A stretch of DNA of 64,000 bases from Pestalotiopsis fici W106-1 (lineage: Eukaryota; Ascomycota; Sordariomycetes; Amphisphaeriales; Sporocadaceae): assembly GCF_000516985.1 (NCBI RefSeq), contig NW_006917099.1, positions 434,001 to 498,000 of the forward strand, given 5' to 3'. The notes beneath the pieces are model-generated. The model saw nothing but the letters and a program-made list of their open reading frames with translations, was not told the DNA's origin and made no database searches. Positions 11,752 to 23,625 of this stretch are shown piece by piece (within the stretch, counting starts at the first letter, position 1; each line of letters starts with the position of its first letter). The translations under genes and the position numbers were made by a program.

Positions 11752-13700
11752 TGCACGTCTGCATCTGTGTACAACGAAGAGTCCAGCCACAGCATTGGCT
11801 GGGCCGAAAGATCAGTGGATTGATAGCGTGTTCATTCAGTCTTTCGTTTGGAAATACCGGAGTTTCTGTCTACATACAAAGGAGCTGCCTACCACGATAC
11901 CACAAAAGCAAGGTAGAAGCAAGCTGGTTTGGGGGATCCTATCATTTGAAGGCGTCTTTGAAGGTTTTGATTTATATTTCCTTTTTTTGCTCCTGCTGCG
12001 GTCTGAACCTCGCGTCTATGGACAGTTGCATACTACGATCGTTCATGGGTCTATTTCCTGAAATCTCTGGTTGTTTATAGAATCCCCATCTACGCCTGGC
12101 TAAGAGGCGCCTCGAGGACATCGCGGACAATTGTCACGAACGAGTCGCTTCAGCAATACAATAAAGCATTCGTTTGAACCATTATTATTTTCTGGTGCCT
12201 GCCTGCCTCTCATGTGACTTGTGGAAACCCAATACAATGACACTCACTTTTGATCACATGCCAATGATCAGGCGATGGGCTCTCCCATCCTCGTTCCTCG
12301 TAGACGACCCATCTCTATCAACAGCTTAGTCCATCATCATATAGACTTGCTGTAAGTGACGTCCTGCTGCTAGATCGTCTAGCAAGCGGGAGATCTTCAG
12401 CTGCGAGCGGCACAGATGTCCGCGGACTAGGCCATGGCAATTAAGCTTATTAAGCCTGGGGTAGGAAAGTAAACCCCAAATTTTTGTTGAATGCCTCCTG
12501 ACCCGGAAATGCCTACCTAGCCTGGGTAATGGTTGTCTGATTTGTTTTTTTTCGGTCACCAAGAAAAAAGTCAATTACATGGCGTGTTTCGAAATTCGAT
12601 TTTTCTACGGCATGGGAATTAGAAAAGGTAGATATAAAAAAACAACATTCGGATCTTGACGACACCAAGAGCGTCTAAAGCGCATATCTTTTCGCCACTT
12701 GCCATGTGCTTTGAAGTTTGCAGGATACACATGAGTGAGCATGGGGGGTTTTTTTATTCATAATTTTCTCTTATTGTGGCAAGTTGTCCAAACTTGGGAA
12801 AAGTAATGCGGCCAAAAAAACTCTCGTTGGGCCCAGCAAAGGCCAGATGAATAAGATTAGTAGAAGCTTTTGTTATTTCCCCCTTCAAATATCACATGCA
12901 CGTGGTACTTTGGCTCCGACGGCGTGGCCGATTGTGGGATTGCGGTGAAGAATGCCGCAAACTCTGTTCAACGTGAGAAAGGGGCAATTCGGGGAAAGGA
13001 CATGAAGAAAGCAGGGCGGTGGCGGATTGACTTTTTTGGAAAAAGATTTTAAACTTTTTTCCCCCCATGCTCATCTTTTGTTGGAGAAAATGAAAGTGCT
13101 AACATAGAGTTTCCCGCCGTGGAGTGTGGATTTGGTTTTGTTCATTCTATACTCGAGTGGTGAAAGCTGGTTGGACAGAGTAAGAGGTTTGGACAAAAAT
13201 CACGGGCTTTTTGAAGGGGGGGAAAGCTATGCATCACGAGATCGTCATTGGCTTATCTCTTCAGCCCTGGTCACCGGTTCAATGAGCGAGTCAGTTGAGC
13301 CTTTCTCATGGCAGTAGTGTTGGTAAATGGATTTAACCAGCTCTGTGTTCTAAAGTGTGGGCATATCTTGTTCAATCTGCCGCACCAGCGATATTGCAGG
13401 GCGTTAGGCAAAAGTCTATTCAAAGCCTTCATCTGAGAGCAAGATGATGCGGCTGAACTACATGTTATTTATTGGTGAAGGACATTATCAAGTATCTTTT
13501 CATTTATAGCAGATTATTCGGTAGAGAGTAGGTTTTTTTCTTTTTACTACGTTTGCGCCGGCACAAAAGTGATCAAGTCATGATGTTGATGCACAATGGT
13601 AAAATCTTTGTCAATTCGACTAAAGTATATCAAGTGATTCCACTCCCACTATCCAACGGCTTCTAGACTACAAACACATGCGTGTCTAGTCGACACGGGT
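11752..13700. other. Intergenic region, no gene seen
   Basis: 3' flank of the 348-aa gene and 3' flank of the small secreted-peptide gene, which converge here. Several poly-T/poly-A runs; no supportable reading frame. Confidence 0.6.
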
Positions 13701-13997
13701 CTACTTTGTGCATCCTGGGCCTAAATGAAAGGGGTTGTCATCAGTTCACTGCTTCAAACTCACTGCGTCTTTCAATAACTCTAGAGAACTTAAATGGTTA
13801 AAAAACGTACATTCATCGACGATTGCCTCATCAACATTGAGCTCTCGTGCCGCAATTTCTATGCCATTTGTTAGTGGGAGATCCCTACTTTTTAACCAGC
13901 ACACTCCGACATTCTACTTACCATTTGTCACTGGCGAGGCCAGGACCTGGGCGATATTGACCGCTAGGAAAGTAACCAAGAGCTTGGAGAGGAACAT
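13701..13997 (-). CDS. Small secreted peptide (47 aa, three exons)
   Basis: Too short for an ordinary ORF search; found by splicing. Exons are 13922-13997, 13811-13858 and 13701-13720. The introns (63 and 90 nt) start GTAAGT and GTACGT and end CATAG and TTTAG; the first has a perfect ACTAAC branch point. Phases join cleanly to a TAG. The N-terminus (MFLSKLLVTFLAVNIAQVLA) is a textbook signal peptide with a likely cut after A20. The mature 27 residues are acidic and end in Cys-Pro-Gly-Cys-Thr-Lys, so one disulphide is possible. A TATAAATA box lies 121 bases upstream of the ATG and the leader is CA/TC-rich, typical of well-expressed fungal secreted proteins. No homologue recognised; it could be an effector-like, signalling or precursor peptide. 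The adjacent gene on the same strand is an NLR. The signal peptide and intron 1 are strong; exon 3 is less certain. Confidence 0.65.
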
Positions 13998-15766
13998 TCT
14001 GATGGTTTTGTTTGAGAGTTCGAGAGCGAAGAAATGTGTTCTAGGATTTTGGCGAGGAAGAAGTAGTCTGTGAGTTCTTGATAAAAACCATTAACCTGAA
14101 CGCGCGCTCTTGGGACATATTTATATTCCACCTTTGACTTGTCTTGGTTCTGTGAAATGGAGCAGACCGAAACACGGTTACATTTAAAAGCCTAGGACTA
14201 TTTGACGGCAGAATCGATAGACATGCACATATAGAAGGTAGTACGCAGGAACATGATTTTGCAACATAGTATACAGACACAGCCGAGTCGCCTGGCTGCC
14301 TGGGCGCTCTGGAGAATCCAAAGGCATGGAGAACCATCAACCGCCAACTTTGTCCTTTGGAAATATGCGTCCTCATTGGTCCTAAGATATATGCAACATG
14401 CTCAGCCTCGTGAGTTTCGCCCATGAGCTCTGCATCACTGCCAGACCAGATTCTGCAGGTATAGCTTGGCATTTTCGGGCGATACAACATTGACTTGCTC
14501 TATTGGCCGGGTCTTTAGTACCCATGGCAGACTCACCGAAATTTGTGACCAAATATATTGGCTCAATAATCCTAGAACGTCTATTTGAGCTACACGGGAG
14601 CGACAATCAAAGGTTGGTTTTGCGGAGAGCCTTATGCAGCGTGACACCACAATGGAGCAACGAGGTGTTACAATGGAGCATTCGCTGTTACCCCACGATG
14701 TGACACTCTTTCGCATCACTTGACTGAAGTCCTGGCTGCCTTGCCTTGAATATCTCAATCTCAGCCTTACCACCATACCTACTAATTGAAACACCACTTC
14801 TCCTTATGCTGGAAGCCCGTAGAAGTCCCGGGAAATGACAAATCAAACAACCACGGTTTGAGTAGCTTTGAAACGATGCCATTGCAGCTCTCTAATCGCA
14901 TAATGGTTATCTAGATCCTATGTAAAGAGGCATGCAAGAAAGTCCCAGAGCGACCCAGGGAGCGGTCTTCTAGACCTTGGAGTAAATCCACTATGCCTAC
15001 CTAACGCGCCCGAGGCTTGTGGAACACAACCCAAGGTAACTGGGATTATTGGGCTACATGCGACCTTTTATCTGCACGCATCGATGGTCTGTGGTACATC
15101 AATCGGCATGGGGTGCTCAAGGACGCGATTTTGGGGAATTGATAGTAGGTAGTTTGGTCTCCCTGAAGCCTCCTTGTCATTCGGTAGATAGTTCGAGGAG
15201 TTCTACATCACGATTGAAAACATGAAAAGCTTAGTGATTATGCTTTGTGGGCGACGCCAGCATGATCACTCACATTATTTGATATAGGCTCCTCAAAAGC
15301 ATAATATTGACTGTTAGGAAAGCAGTCAAGAGGTTGGACATATTAAGGATCCCCAATACTAAAGGCTGACTTGTAGAGCTCTGGCGCTTGACAGTGCATC
15401 TCCCACGCCTCTTCGTACTTTATAGATTTTTGAGCGCATTGGATACGTTGTTCAGAGTGTCAGACGTGCCTGGTGCATACTACCCATCATGTCTCATGCG
15501 AAGGCCTGTTTCTCTAACACTATAATCAATCTATTGAAGCTCCCTGCCCGCATCTATAAGTCGCTGTGCGCAAAGTCCATGTTACAATGATGTAGCTAGT
15601 ACCAACCGCTGATCACCTGCCCGGGTATATCAGATAGCTCTTCATCACCTCATCATTGTAGCTCGACAAGATCAACTCGAACCTCTTTCACAAGCGCCTT
15701 CGCTCACGTCCTCCCTTCGTGTCAAATCTCAGTTTAAAGATTGATAGGATACCGAAAGCATCTGTC
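13998..15766. other. Intergenic region between the secreted-peptide gene and the NLR
   Basis: Holds the promoter of the 47-aa peptide (TATA box at 14118) and the 3' flank of the NLR. Overlapping minus-strand frames at 14041-14797 have no domain and no consistent splicing and are treated as chance. Confidence 0.55.
14118..14125 (-). promoter_or_regulatory. TATA box of the small secreted-peptide gene
   Basis: Minus-strand TATAAATA located 121 bases upstream of the start codon at 13997, a usual distance for a fungal gene with a leader of about 60-90 bases. Confidence 0.55.
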
Positions 15767-18700
15767 TCATTCTGCAATTATGACAGCCTGGCTATCCATA
15801 CAGCTCTTATCGAGCTCTGTACAACCCTCAGGGCCGGTACTGGTAGAAGTAGGGGACCCAAAGTCTTGCGCACCGAATTCAATCAGCATCGCTTCAATGT
15901 CACTTACCCTCGCCTCGCGTGACTTCTTAATGTCGAAATACTCATCTATCTCCTCTGGTGCATAACCGGCATGTCGTAGTAGATGGAGAGGGCTTGCCGC
16001 CCACCAGCGATCATCAACCTGGTAAAGGTGAATTGGAGTTGACTTCCCATCGGGAACTCCAAGGCCATTGGGATCTGCGCCTGATTCCAGGAGAGCCTGA
16101 ACAGCATCCAAATCCCAACAGTAGACAGCAAACTGCAATGGTGTCAAGCGATGCTGCACACCGTCGCCGTTCTTGACATACTGGCGCAACATCCGGGTAA
16201 ACCGACAGTCATCGGCATTATTAGATTTATAACAGCCGCAATCACGCCCTGAAATCGCGTGTAGCCCAACGCAAATAAGGGCAATTCGGGTACTATCAAA
16301 CCACTCACTCAAATACTCAATACAATCTAGGATGGGGTAGTCGGTGAAATTTCTTGCGGTAGGTATAGCTGCAGCTTCGATAGCGGAGCCAAATTGTGGA
16401 TATTGTTTAACGAAGGATAAACGAAAATGAAAGGGTAGCTCTAGAATCTGAGAGCCGTAATGTGAAATGAGTTTGTTGGCCAAGATGTGGCATGAACCGA
16501 GAAACAGGGAAGCGAGTATCCTCGGTGCAAATGTCTGCACGCTTTCCGCGTTGTGCTCTGGACTCAAATAGAAAGCGAAGTTATTTTCTGGAAACTTCTT
16601 TTCGTCGTGAGCGTAACTATTAGTTGCGTCTTGGAAAAAGGATGGATTGTTTGACCAAATATTGATGAGATTTGTCCATAGAGCTGGACTCTCCACTAAA
16701 TCTGGTTCCCAGGTGAACGTTGCCAGCCAAGCTGCTCTGGCGCAGTAGGATTCAAATGACTCCCAATAAGGTGGGCACATTGCATGCGAATTGACAGTCT
16801 CTGCCACTGCAAGGGTGTTGCCGACAAATGTCGTGAAAATATCGTCATTGGACAGAGCAAAGTATTTCACTTTGCTGTGCTTAATCTGCTCTGAGAAAAG
16901 GAACTCGACAACTGTGTAATGTGCGCACCTGGCCGCATCAAGCTCTGCCGAAAGCAGATTCGATCCGAATTGACTTGAGCCGACAGTGATCAGGCAGCTG
17001 CATATTTCCTCTACGTATCCCTTTCCATCCTCGGGCAGGGATATGGCGCTTCCCGAACCATTGTTGTTCAACACGGAAATAAGCGTGCTAATTGGGATTG
17101 GTTCATTGTATGGTATCATATCGTTTCCACAGATCCAGAGGAAAATGGTCCGCGCAGATTGCCAATCCTGGTCGTCGATCTCCAGCAGGATCAGCTCATA
17201 TGTTTCCTCTATCGTCTGTGGCAAGCTGTCGAGTGAGTCTAACATCTCCGCCTGGGTTCTTTTTCTCGATATTAATTCGACGTGGCAGAAGGCAAGGCGG
17301 AACCTATTAGCGAGTTAGTTGGTGATTTGAAGTGTCGTTTCAAGGGTTAAGCAAATTGCGACCAATAAGATGAGTCGCATGAAACACCGTTGCATCATTT
17401 GCACGGCTGTGCGGCAGCATAACGTTGATTGATTTCTGATACATACATTCCTTGGGCCTTTGATACAAGGACTTCTAGGATGTTGGTTTTGTACTTGGCG
17501 CGCCAGCCCGTGAACTTAACTTCAAGGCGTGCTGCAAGGAATCTGCGAATGTCTTTATCGACCTCTTCATTGGACATGGAGATTGGAGAAGATAGTCGCA
17601 TCAATACACTCGTGATGTCGTGGTACTTGCGGCTCGTGGCGAGTAGTTGTATCCGACCAAAGCTGGGATCCGTGACCAGCTCCTCGAGAAATATTAGTAA
17701 CTCTCCTCGCGGCTGGCTTTCATCTACCGCATCGACAATCAAGTAAACTGTCTGCACGTGAACCAGAAGCTCACATAGGGCGTCTTTCATGGTGTAGAAA
17801 CCTGGTTGGTGATCCTTTTCGTAATCAGCATGAAGTTGATTCGGCATATGCCTCGTGATGCGGATTAGCTGGGAAACCAGCCAGCGAATCATTGGTAACG
17901 TTTCGTCTTGATGATTGCGATAAGAACAGTAATAATAGGTGCATATAGAAGGTTTGTCGCTAGAACCATTGCAGTATGACTGGCATTGCTTCACCAGGTA
18001 TGAAGAAAGCACTGTCTTTCCCGCACCTGGGATCCCGTAAATCCAGAGAAACCGGTGTGAATTTTCTCCTCGGAGCCAGGATTCCCACTGAGGCAATCGC
18101 AGGACCCATTGGCTGGTCTCAGTCTCGTGATTCTTGAGCGCAGAATTGTGAATGCTGGTAGGATTTGTAGTTTGTATCCAATCACATATTTTGCGCCTCT
18201 GGTCATCTGTAACGATGGTAATCCGTCAGCTTGATGTCTGGTAAACAGATCCAGCCACATGTTGAATTCATGTTCTTCCTTTTCGATGGGTGATGCAATG
18301 GAAGCGTCTCCGAAAATCGTGTTAAAGAGCACTCTGAAGACAGAAAAGTTCTACTCGTACTGCAAATGCACCGCTATATGAAAGCCCGTGTAGTGGGAAA
18401 TACTTACTGCTTACTGTCCCTTGGACGTCCTGTACCGCCAGTTTCACCTCATGAATCTCTCGCCTGCATTGGTTAGTGTTTCGGCTGAGACACCATGATG
18501 GAAGACTGGACTTACGAAGTTTGTGTCAGTAATCCCAGCGTTATTGTAGTCTTGTGCTGCAGGACATCGTTGATAAGCTTCCTCGCCGTGGTCTCATTCC
18601 AAGTCCACGCAATGGCTGCCTTGATCTTGGCCCTCTTCCCAGGTTGTGTCTGCCGCGAGTCGCGAATCGTCAGATCTCCAAGCTGCTTCACCAAATCACC

Positions 18701-18961
18701 GATCGTTTCTTCGCACTTGTTGACGGCATTCCCAATCCCTTTCTGATTTGACACCTCTTCGGCAAAATCATGGTCTATCTTGGTGAGGTAGTCCAGGTTC
18801 TCGAGGGCTGCTTTCAGAGACGAGACCTCCACCAATATATTTCTGAGATCTTTTGGTGCATCTCTTGCCGTATCAATAATGTGCTTGCATTGTTTTACCG
18901 CCTTGGCCGAGAGTTCGATGACGGTGATGATGCTAGACGCAAGACCTAGAGCCTCGGCCAT
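15767..18961 (-). CDS. NLR/STAND protein: Helo-like N-domain, NACHT, ankyrin-type C-terminus (961 aa)
   Basis: Five exons that keep frame: 18516-18961, 18408-18463, 18247-18333, 17447-18206, 15767-17303. Residues 1 to about 165 (MAEALGLASSIITVIELSAK) match the Helo-like N-terminal domain of fungal STAND proteins. A linker (DQRRKICDWIQTTNP) precedes the NACHT NTPase: P-loop GIPGAGKT at 254-261 and Walker B LIVDAVDES at about 352-360. The C-terminus has at least one ankyrin-like repeat near 844-875 (TPLQFAVYCWDLDAVQALLE, SGADPNG). Such proteins sense non-self or pathogen cues and oligomerise to trigger cell death or defence. Intron 3 (18207-18246) is only 40 nt. No separate effector gene lies immediately beside it; the N-domain may be the output module. 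Domain calls are firm; the ligand is unknown. Confidence 0.9.
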
Positions 18962-19536
18962 GCTTTTTGTCTCACGAATCCAGCGGCGCCTCACTTCACT
19001 TGCAATCTTCAAACCCCGACATGAAAAGCTGCAGTTCCCTTGTCTGTAACCTGTATAGGTAGGAAGGGCAGTGATGGTGCATGCAGAGAGGGAATTGAAA
19101 GGTCGTCTTGCCAACCAACTGCCCCAGCAGGTTTGTGAGCGCATTGGGAATTCAGATTGCGCCCCAGAGCTGTTGGTATGCCTGACGCCCGGCTTATGTG
19201 GTGGCGCCTTGGTTGCATGCGGGTGGCTTGATATGCGTGGTGGAAATACCCCCGCACATGCTCTTTTCCTCATTGGCAACTGGGCACTCAGCGCGAGACG
19301 GTACTTGTCCGAAGCGCATTTGACACGCACTTCTGCGCAGTCTGGTTACACGGTAAAAGTAAGCACTTTTGCATCATAGGCGCCAAGGCCTCCTGCTGGG
19401 CGCACTCGACAGTGTCGATGGACCTCGAGTAATAGATAGAGGCTAGCATGGGTCTGCCAGAATCAACAAAGCATCTACGACTGGACCACGCATTTGTGCG
19501 AGCGTTTCAATCGGATAAAACAATGCTCCAACTAAG
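18962..19536. other. Intergenic: NLR promoter
   Basis: Upstream region of the NLR and 3' flank of the RidA-like gene. Frames on both strands here show no domain. Confidence 0.55.
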
Positions 19537-19992
19537 CTAGTGCACAATGGCCGAAACCTCACATTCATAGAGAATGGCCTTCTTTGCCAGACTCGCAACT
19601 CCCACGACCGTGTCAGGAGGTCGATGGCCCTGCGCCTCCCTGTCCATGAATTCCATCCATGCTTCTCCCCAACCACGATCCACCACGCCCAGACGGTCCG
19701 TCTCTGGATCTCCAGTCTCCTTGACAATGTAGTGTCTGACGTGCACGATATCGCGAGGCGTCGCACCGGCCGCGGCGAGACAAGCCTTGATGTTGGCGTA
19801 GGCCTGGGGTGCCTGCCCTTTGATTGTTTGCGAGACGAACGAGCCCGTAGAGTCTACGCCGATCTGGCCGGCTAGAGTGATGAGCTTGCTGGTTGGGAGG
19901 AGAGGCGTCACGGCAACATGCTTATATGTTGGAGGGGGTGGGGATACTCCAGCGGGGTTGAAGGCGTAGGGTTGACTGTTCTTGCTGGCCAT
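19537..19992 (-). CDS. RidA/YjgF/YER057c family protein (151 aa)
   Basis: Single exon with the usual length of the fold. Typical family features are ITLAGQIGVD near residue 38, the helix with ANIKACLAAAGATPRDIVHV, and the C-terminal RPPDTVVGVASLAKKAILYE strand pair. Family members form trimers; the RidA subgroup hydrolyses reactive enamine/imine intermediates of amino-acid metabolism. By eye alignment the catalytic arginine of RidA (in the RSCV motif) is replaced here by aspartate in PPDT, so this is more likely a non-canonical Rid subfamily member than a standard imine deaminase. Located just downstream of an O-methyltransferase on the same strand; co-function is not shown. Confidence 0.88.
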   Translation of the reverse strand: MASKNSQPYAFNPAGVSPPPPTYKHVAVTPLLPTSKLITLAGQIGVDSTGSFVSQTIKGQAPQAYANIKACLAAAGATPRDIVHVRHYIVKETGDPETDRLGVVDRGWGEAWMEFMDREAQGHRPPDTVVGVASLAKKAILYECEVSAIVH

Positions 19993-20544
19993 GCTTGCCT
20001 TTGTCAGAGTATAAAAGCTTGTGCAGCTACCCGAGGCACAGTCTCAATTTGTTTCGAGAAGATGTACTAGGTTATATAGTTTCAAGGAACTCCTCATACC
20101 TTTGTCAGATTTGTCAACTGCACCTACCAGTGTGAGACTCCGCTCGCTCTGAAACTCTCCACTGCCGTATGATATGTCATCATTTTCAAACTCAAGCACC
20201 GGTCTGGTTTACTCATGTACAGTCGGGTGCATACACGGTCAGAGCAATACTGCAACAAGAAAGGTTCCTCAACTGCACGGACTCAATTGAATTTAAGGCG
20301 GGCTTGAGTTATCCCGCCCAATCGATGTGTTTACTTAAGCTGCCGACATATCAAAACTTAATACGTCCAGAGCATGACATGGTTGCTCTGATACACGCAC
20401 TACTGGTAGATTCATGCTTGACATGCTTTTATTTGCCCTTTTTGAGCCTCGCGCCTAATTTAGCTGCGCCGCTAACATTGCAAGCTGACTGTAGGTACAT
20501 GATTATAACCTCGTCCTATTTCTCCACTTCTATACACAAAATCC
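19993..20544. other. Intergenic region
   Basis: Promoter of the RidA-like gene and 3' flank of the O-methyltransferase. No gene seen. Confidence 0.55.
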
Positions 20545-21566
20545 CTAGCTACTGACCTTGACACATCTTGAGACTTCGAGAGCGTCCTGGAAAAAAGTAT
20601 TAGACGTGCACCAATATGATCTAACGACAGAAACTCAAGAAGTGACATAAGTGGATGAGAAAAAGAAAAGAAAAAGAAAACAAAGCCATCGATACTTACA
20701 GCTAGTCCACTAGGCTCCCAGCCCTCGATGAACTGGTTCTCATATACAAGGTCCGGATTTCCCTTTGGTCCTTCTGTTGCAGCATTATAACGCTCTCTCT
20801 TCTGCTCCACCGTGCTTCGAACGTACTCGAGGTAGACGGGATTGCCCGGTATCACGACTTACGGATTTTTGATTAGTACAAGCTATAAAACTGAGCAAAA
20901 TTTGGTATCTCACCATTATCCGCTACACACACTGATCCGGGCTTGACGAGACCAAGCTCTTCAGCCACTTTCAGGTCGGGCGTGTACAAGGGCTTTGTAT
21001 GGTCAATGAAGAGAAGATCAATGTGCTCAAGCGTCTTGGTTTTATGCAGTCGCTTGAGAGCGTCGCCGCTCGACTCAATCACGATCTTGACAAAGTCGCC
21101 GAGCCCAGCCAAGTCGACGAGCAGCGTGGCAATGGCGCCGAACTCGGGATTCTGCTCCAGGCTGTAGTACCGCTGGCCCCCGGCGGCCCGGGCGGCGGCG
21201 CCAAACGCAATCGCCGAGTAGCCGACGTAGCCGCCGAGCTCGACCATGGCCGCGGGCTTGACCGTGTTGATGATGTCAATGACCGTCTTGGACTTGTACT
21301 TGCCAACGTTCATGAGGTACTTTTCGGCTTTGCCGTACTCGTCAATGGCATCCAGCACCTTCTCTGGGTGGCCTCGCATTTCTTCGAGTTTTGGGTGCTT
21401 GAAGATCCAGTGAAGAAGGGCAATCTCGCGGCCGTCATTGCACTGATACGTGGAACATAAGCACGAATATCTGGAATGAGGGGGTTCATGGAGAATGGCG
21501 TACCCATACGTTCCCAATGGGCTGATACATCTCGCCTTCAGAGGGTCTTTGCTGAGGCTCGGCCAT
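20545..21566 (-). CDS. Catechol-O-methyltransferase-type SAM methyltransferase (261 aa)
   Basis: Four exons: 21510-21566, 20914-21442, 20700-20857, 20545-20586; phases close on a TAG. The core follows COMT: VELGGYVGYSAIAFG binds SAM, SLEQNPEF carries the ribose-binding Glu, FIDHTKPLYTPDL gives the metal-site Asp and the catalytic-Lys position, and ADNVVIPG gives the Asp-Asn metal ligands. Mg2+-dependent methylation of a catechol-like hydroxyl is the expected reaction; the fungal substrate is unknown. The start ATG (21566) follows from the upstream exon; exon 1 can end at either of two in-frame donors (GTATGG at 21509 or GTACGC six bases later), adding or omitting two residues. The last exon encodes the family's conserved DALEVSRCVKV tail. 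No membrane anchor, so probably cytosolic. Confidence 0.88.
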
Positions 21567-22171
21567 TTTCAAAATATATCCCTATAGTTTCCGTACGTGA
21601 TGATTTCGTTCTGGCAATGGCAAAAACGTAGCTACGAAAGTGGGATGTGGAAGAAGAAGACGGAAAAGCTATTACGGCCGTGGTAAGCCGTTATGGCCGT
21701 GGGGGTGTTGTGCTGACGCCAAGCACGTGACAAATCCTACAAATGGCAAGGGGACAATGTGATCTCTACGAGAGTCAAAAGGACATATATTTCATCAAGC
21801 TGTACGGTAGGTTGTTTTGTCTAATCATATTCGCAATTCTGGCACATGATGCCTAATACACCTAATGATGTTTCCACCAAGAAGGAATGTAGTGTGTCCC
21901 AGGCAAGGACTTGATGCAATACAACACTGTGTTGGGGTATTGAGACACTGAAACTACTTTGCGTGCATGCCCAGGTTCATTCAGTCGTGGCTTGATTGAA
22001 CCGTGATGTTCGTCTGCATTGAAGAATTGGTTGGAGGTTCTAGAAGAGGCAGGTCTGATTGTGATTCGTCAGCTTGCAGGCCAACTGCCGTGAAGATCTC
22101 AAGCACATGAAGGGTTCTTAGGTAAGACTAGATGACATTGAAAAGCCAAGAGAATAAACATTTGTTCTTAT
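21567..22171. other. Intergenic region
   Basis: Promoter of the O-methyltransferase and 3' flank of the APH-like gene. An imperfect direct repeat (two copies of TTA[C/T]GGCCGTGG) lies at about 21673-21703. No gene seen. Confidence 0.55.
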
Positions 22172-23625
22172 TCAAGAATCGAGATCATTGAGAAGTGCCG
22201 TCAACTTGTCGGTGGCAGCGTTGAACGCTTGCGCAAGCTTGTCCTGGCGCTGGAGTCTCTCTATTGCGCGCTCGTTACCAAGCCTGGAAGGACAGAGTGC
22301 GTCTTCCAGCTCCATCAGCTGTCTCAACCTGTCAATGCCGGCGATGGAAGCTGGCCGAATGGCACCTCTCTCTACCAGTGCCGCGTTCCAGGATTGAGCC
22401 ACTTGCCACTTATCCTTGTCCTTGCCGGAAAGAGAATCATCGATCTCGTCGAATTTACCAGTCAAAACTGCAGTAATGATCTTGTCGTTGTCTGATCGTA
22501 GACCACCACCAATACTCCACAGCCCCGTGAAGAATTCGTGCGAAGGATGCGAAACCCATGAGAAATCAAAGTCCAGCAATGCTGTTATGCGGCTGGTGGT
22601 CTGGTCGTAAAGGAAGTTGTGCAAAGCTATATGCAACGTCAGTCGTGGGTTCATCATGACGAAAGGAGATATTAAATATGAGTTGCTGAGAGGATGCGTT
22701 GGGTGTCTTACTGAAATCACCATGTATCAACGTCTTTTGGGTAGTGTCCACACCATCAAGTAACTTGGCCACTTCTTTAGCATCAACTAGTCGGTCAATG
22801 CGGGCACGAAGACCGCTCTTCTCCCAGCCCTTCAGCACGGAGCTCTTGTCGGCATCGTGCAACTGCTGGCGAAACCGGGATACCCATAGATCCGTATACT
22901 TGGTCCATGGCCCGCCGGGCAAGATGGACATTTGCCCACCAATGATCTGACCTTGGCCATCAAAGGTCAACCCACCGAAATGCCCTTTGAGCTGGGAGGG
23001 AAGCAAAGTCTGCTGGACGGCGGCAAGGACATCGGCGACTTGTTCAATCACATCGAGCTTCTGTGACAGTTGCATACCCTCGAATTGTTCGGCGAGGTTT
23101 GCACCTGGCATGAACTCGCATATTGTCCATCCAAATCCGGCCTCACCAGATACCTCTGGTTGTCGGCATGGCTCCCACGCATAAAGCTCAGGTATGATAT
23201 GGGTCAACGTGGGACGATTGGAAATGAGATGCTGTCGAAAGAGGGCTTGCGCAGCGACTTCATTCTCTACGCGGTGGGCATTGTTCAAGCCATTGGCACG
23301 AGGATTGCTCAAACGAATGATAATGGCCGAGACATTCGGCTTGGAGGGCGCTGATGTACCCGGGCGCGGAGTTCCAGCACTGAACGTACTTGGACCCAGA
23401 GGAGAAGATAGCTCTATCTTGTATATGAAATTGTTGTATGGAAAGGGGCAGTCTTCTTCATACTCGACGGGCGTCACCGCTGTAGCCTGGCGGACCTGTC
23501 AACAAAAGTGATCTCTCAAGACTAGGGGTTTGACATCTCACTTCAAGTTGGTAAGAGTTCAAAATAGATGCAATGACATCAAGGCGGCGCTGGAAGCCTT
23601 CTTGATTGATATTGTCGATAGACAT
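22172..23625 (-). CDS. APH/choline-kinase-like phosphotransferase (440 aa)
   Basis: Three exons: 23542-23625, 22712-23495, 22172-22626, all in frame from ATG to TAG. The catalytic loop is HGDFTLHNFLYD (from residue 286), split by the second intron, followed by the metal-binding LLDFDFSWVSHP. This is the aminoglycoside-phosphotransferase/choline-kinase fold, common in fungi with unknown small-molecule or protein substrates. The N-lobe contains KIELSSP and SAIIIRLSNP strands and the hinge WTICEFMPGANL. It is not evidence of antibiotic resistance. The first intron is short (46 nt). Transcribed divergently from SRP54 across 844 bases. Confidence 0.85.

Noticed and set aside
14041..14797. Overlapping minus-strand frames upstream of the secreted-peptide gene
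   Set aside because: They cover its promoter and TATA box, mutually overlap, and have no domain.
18247..18332. Using the GAG acceptor two bases downstream (18332/18331) for NLR exon 3
   Set aside because: It gives the frame starting MLFNTIFGD, which cannot join the NACHT linker exon; the TTCAG acceptor can.
22172..23625. Calling the APH-like gene an antibiotic-resistance gene
   Set aside because: The fold is widespread in fungi with unrelated substrates; no evidence for aminoglycoside specificity.
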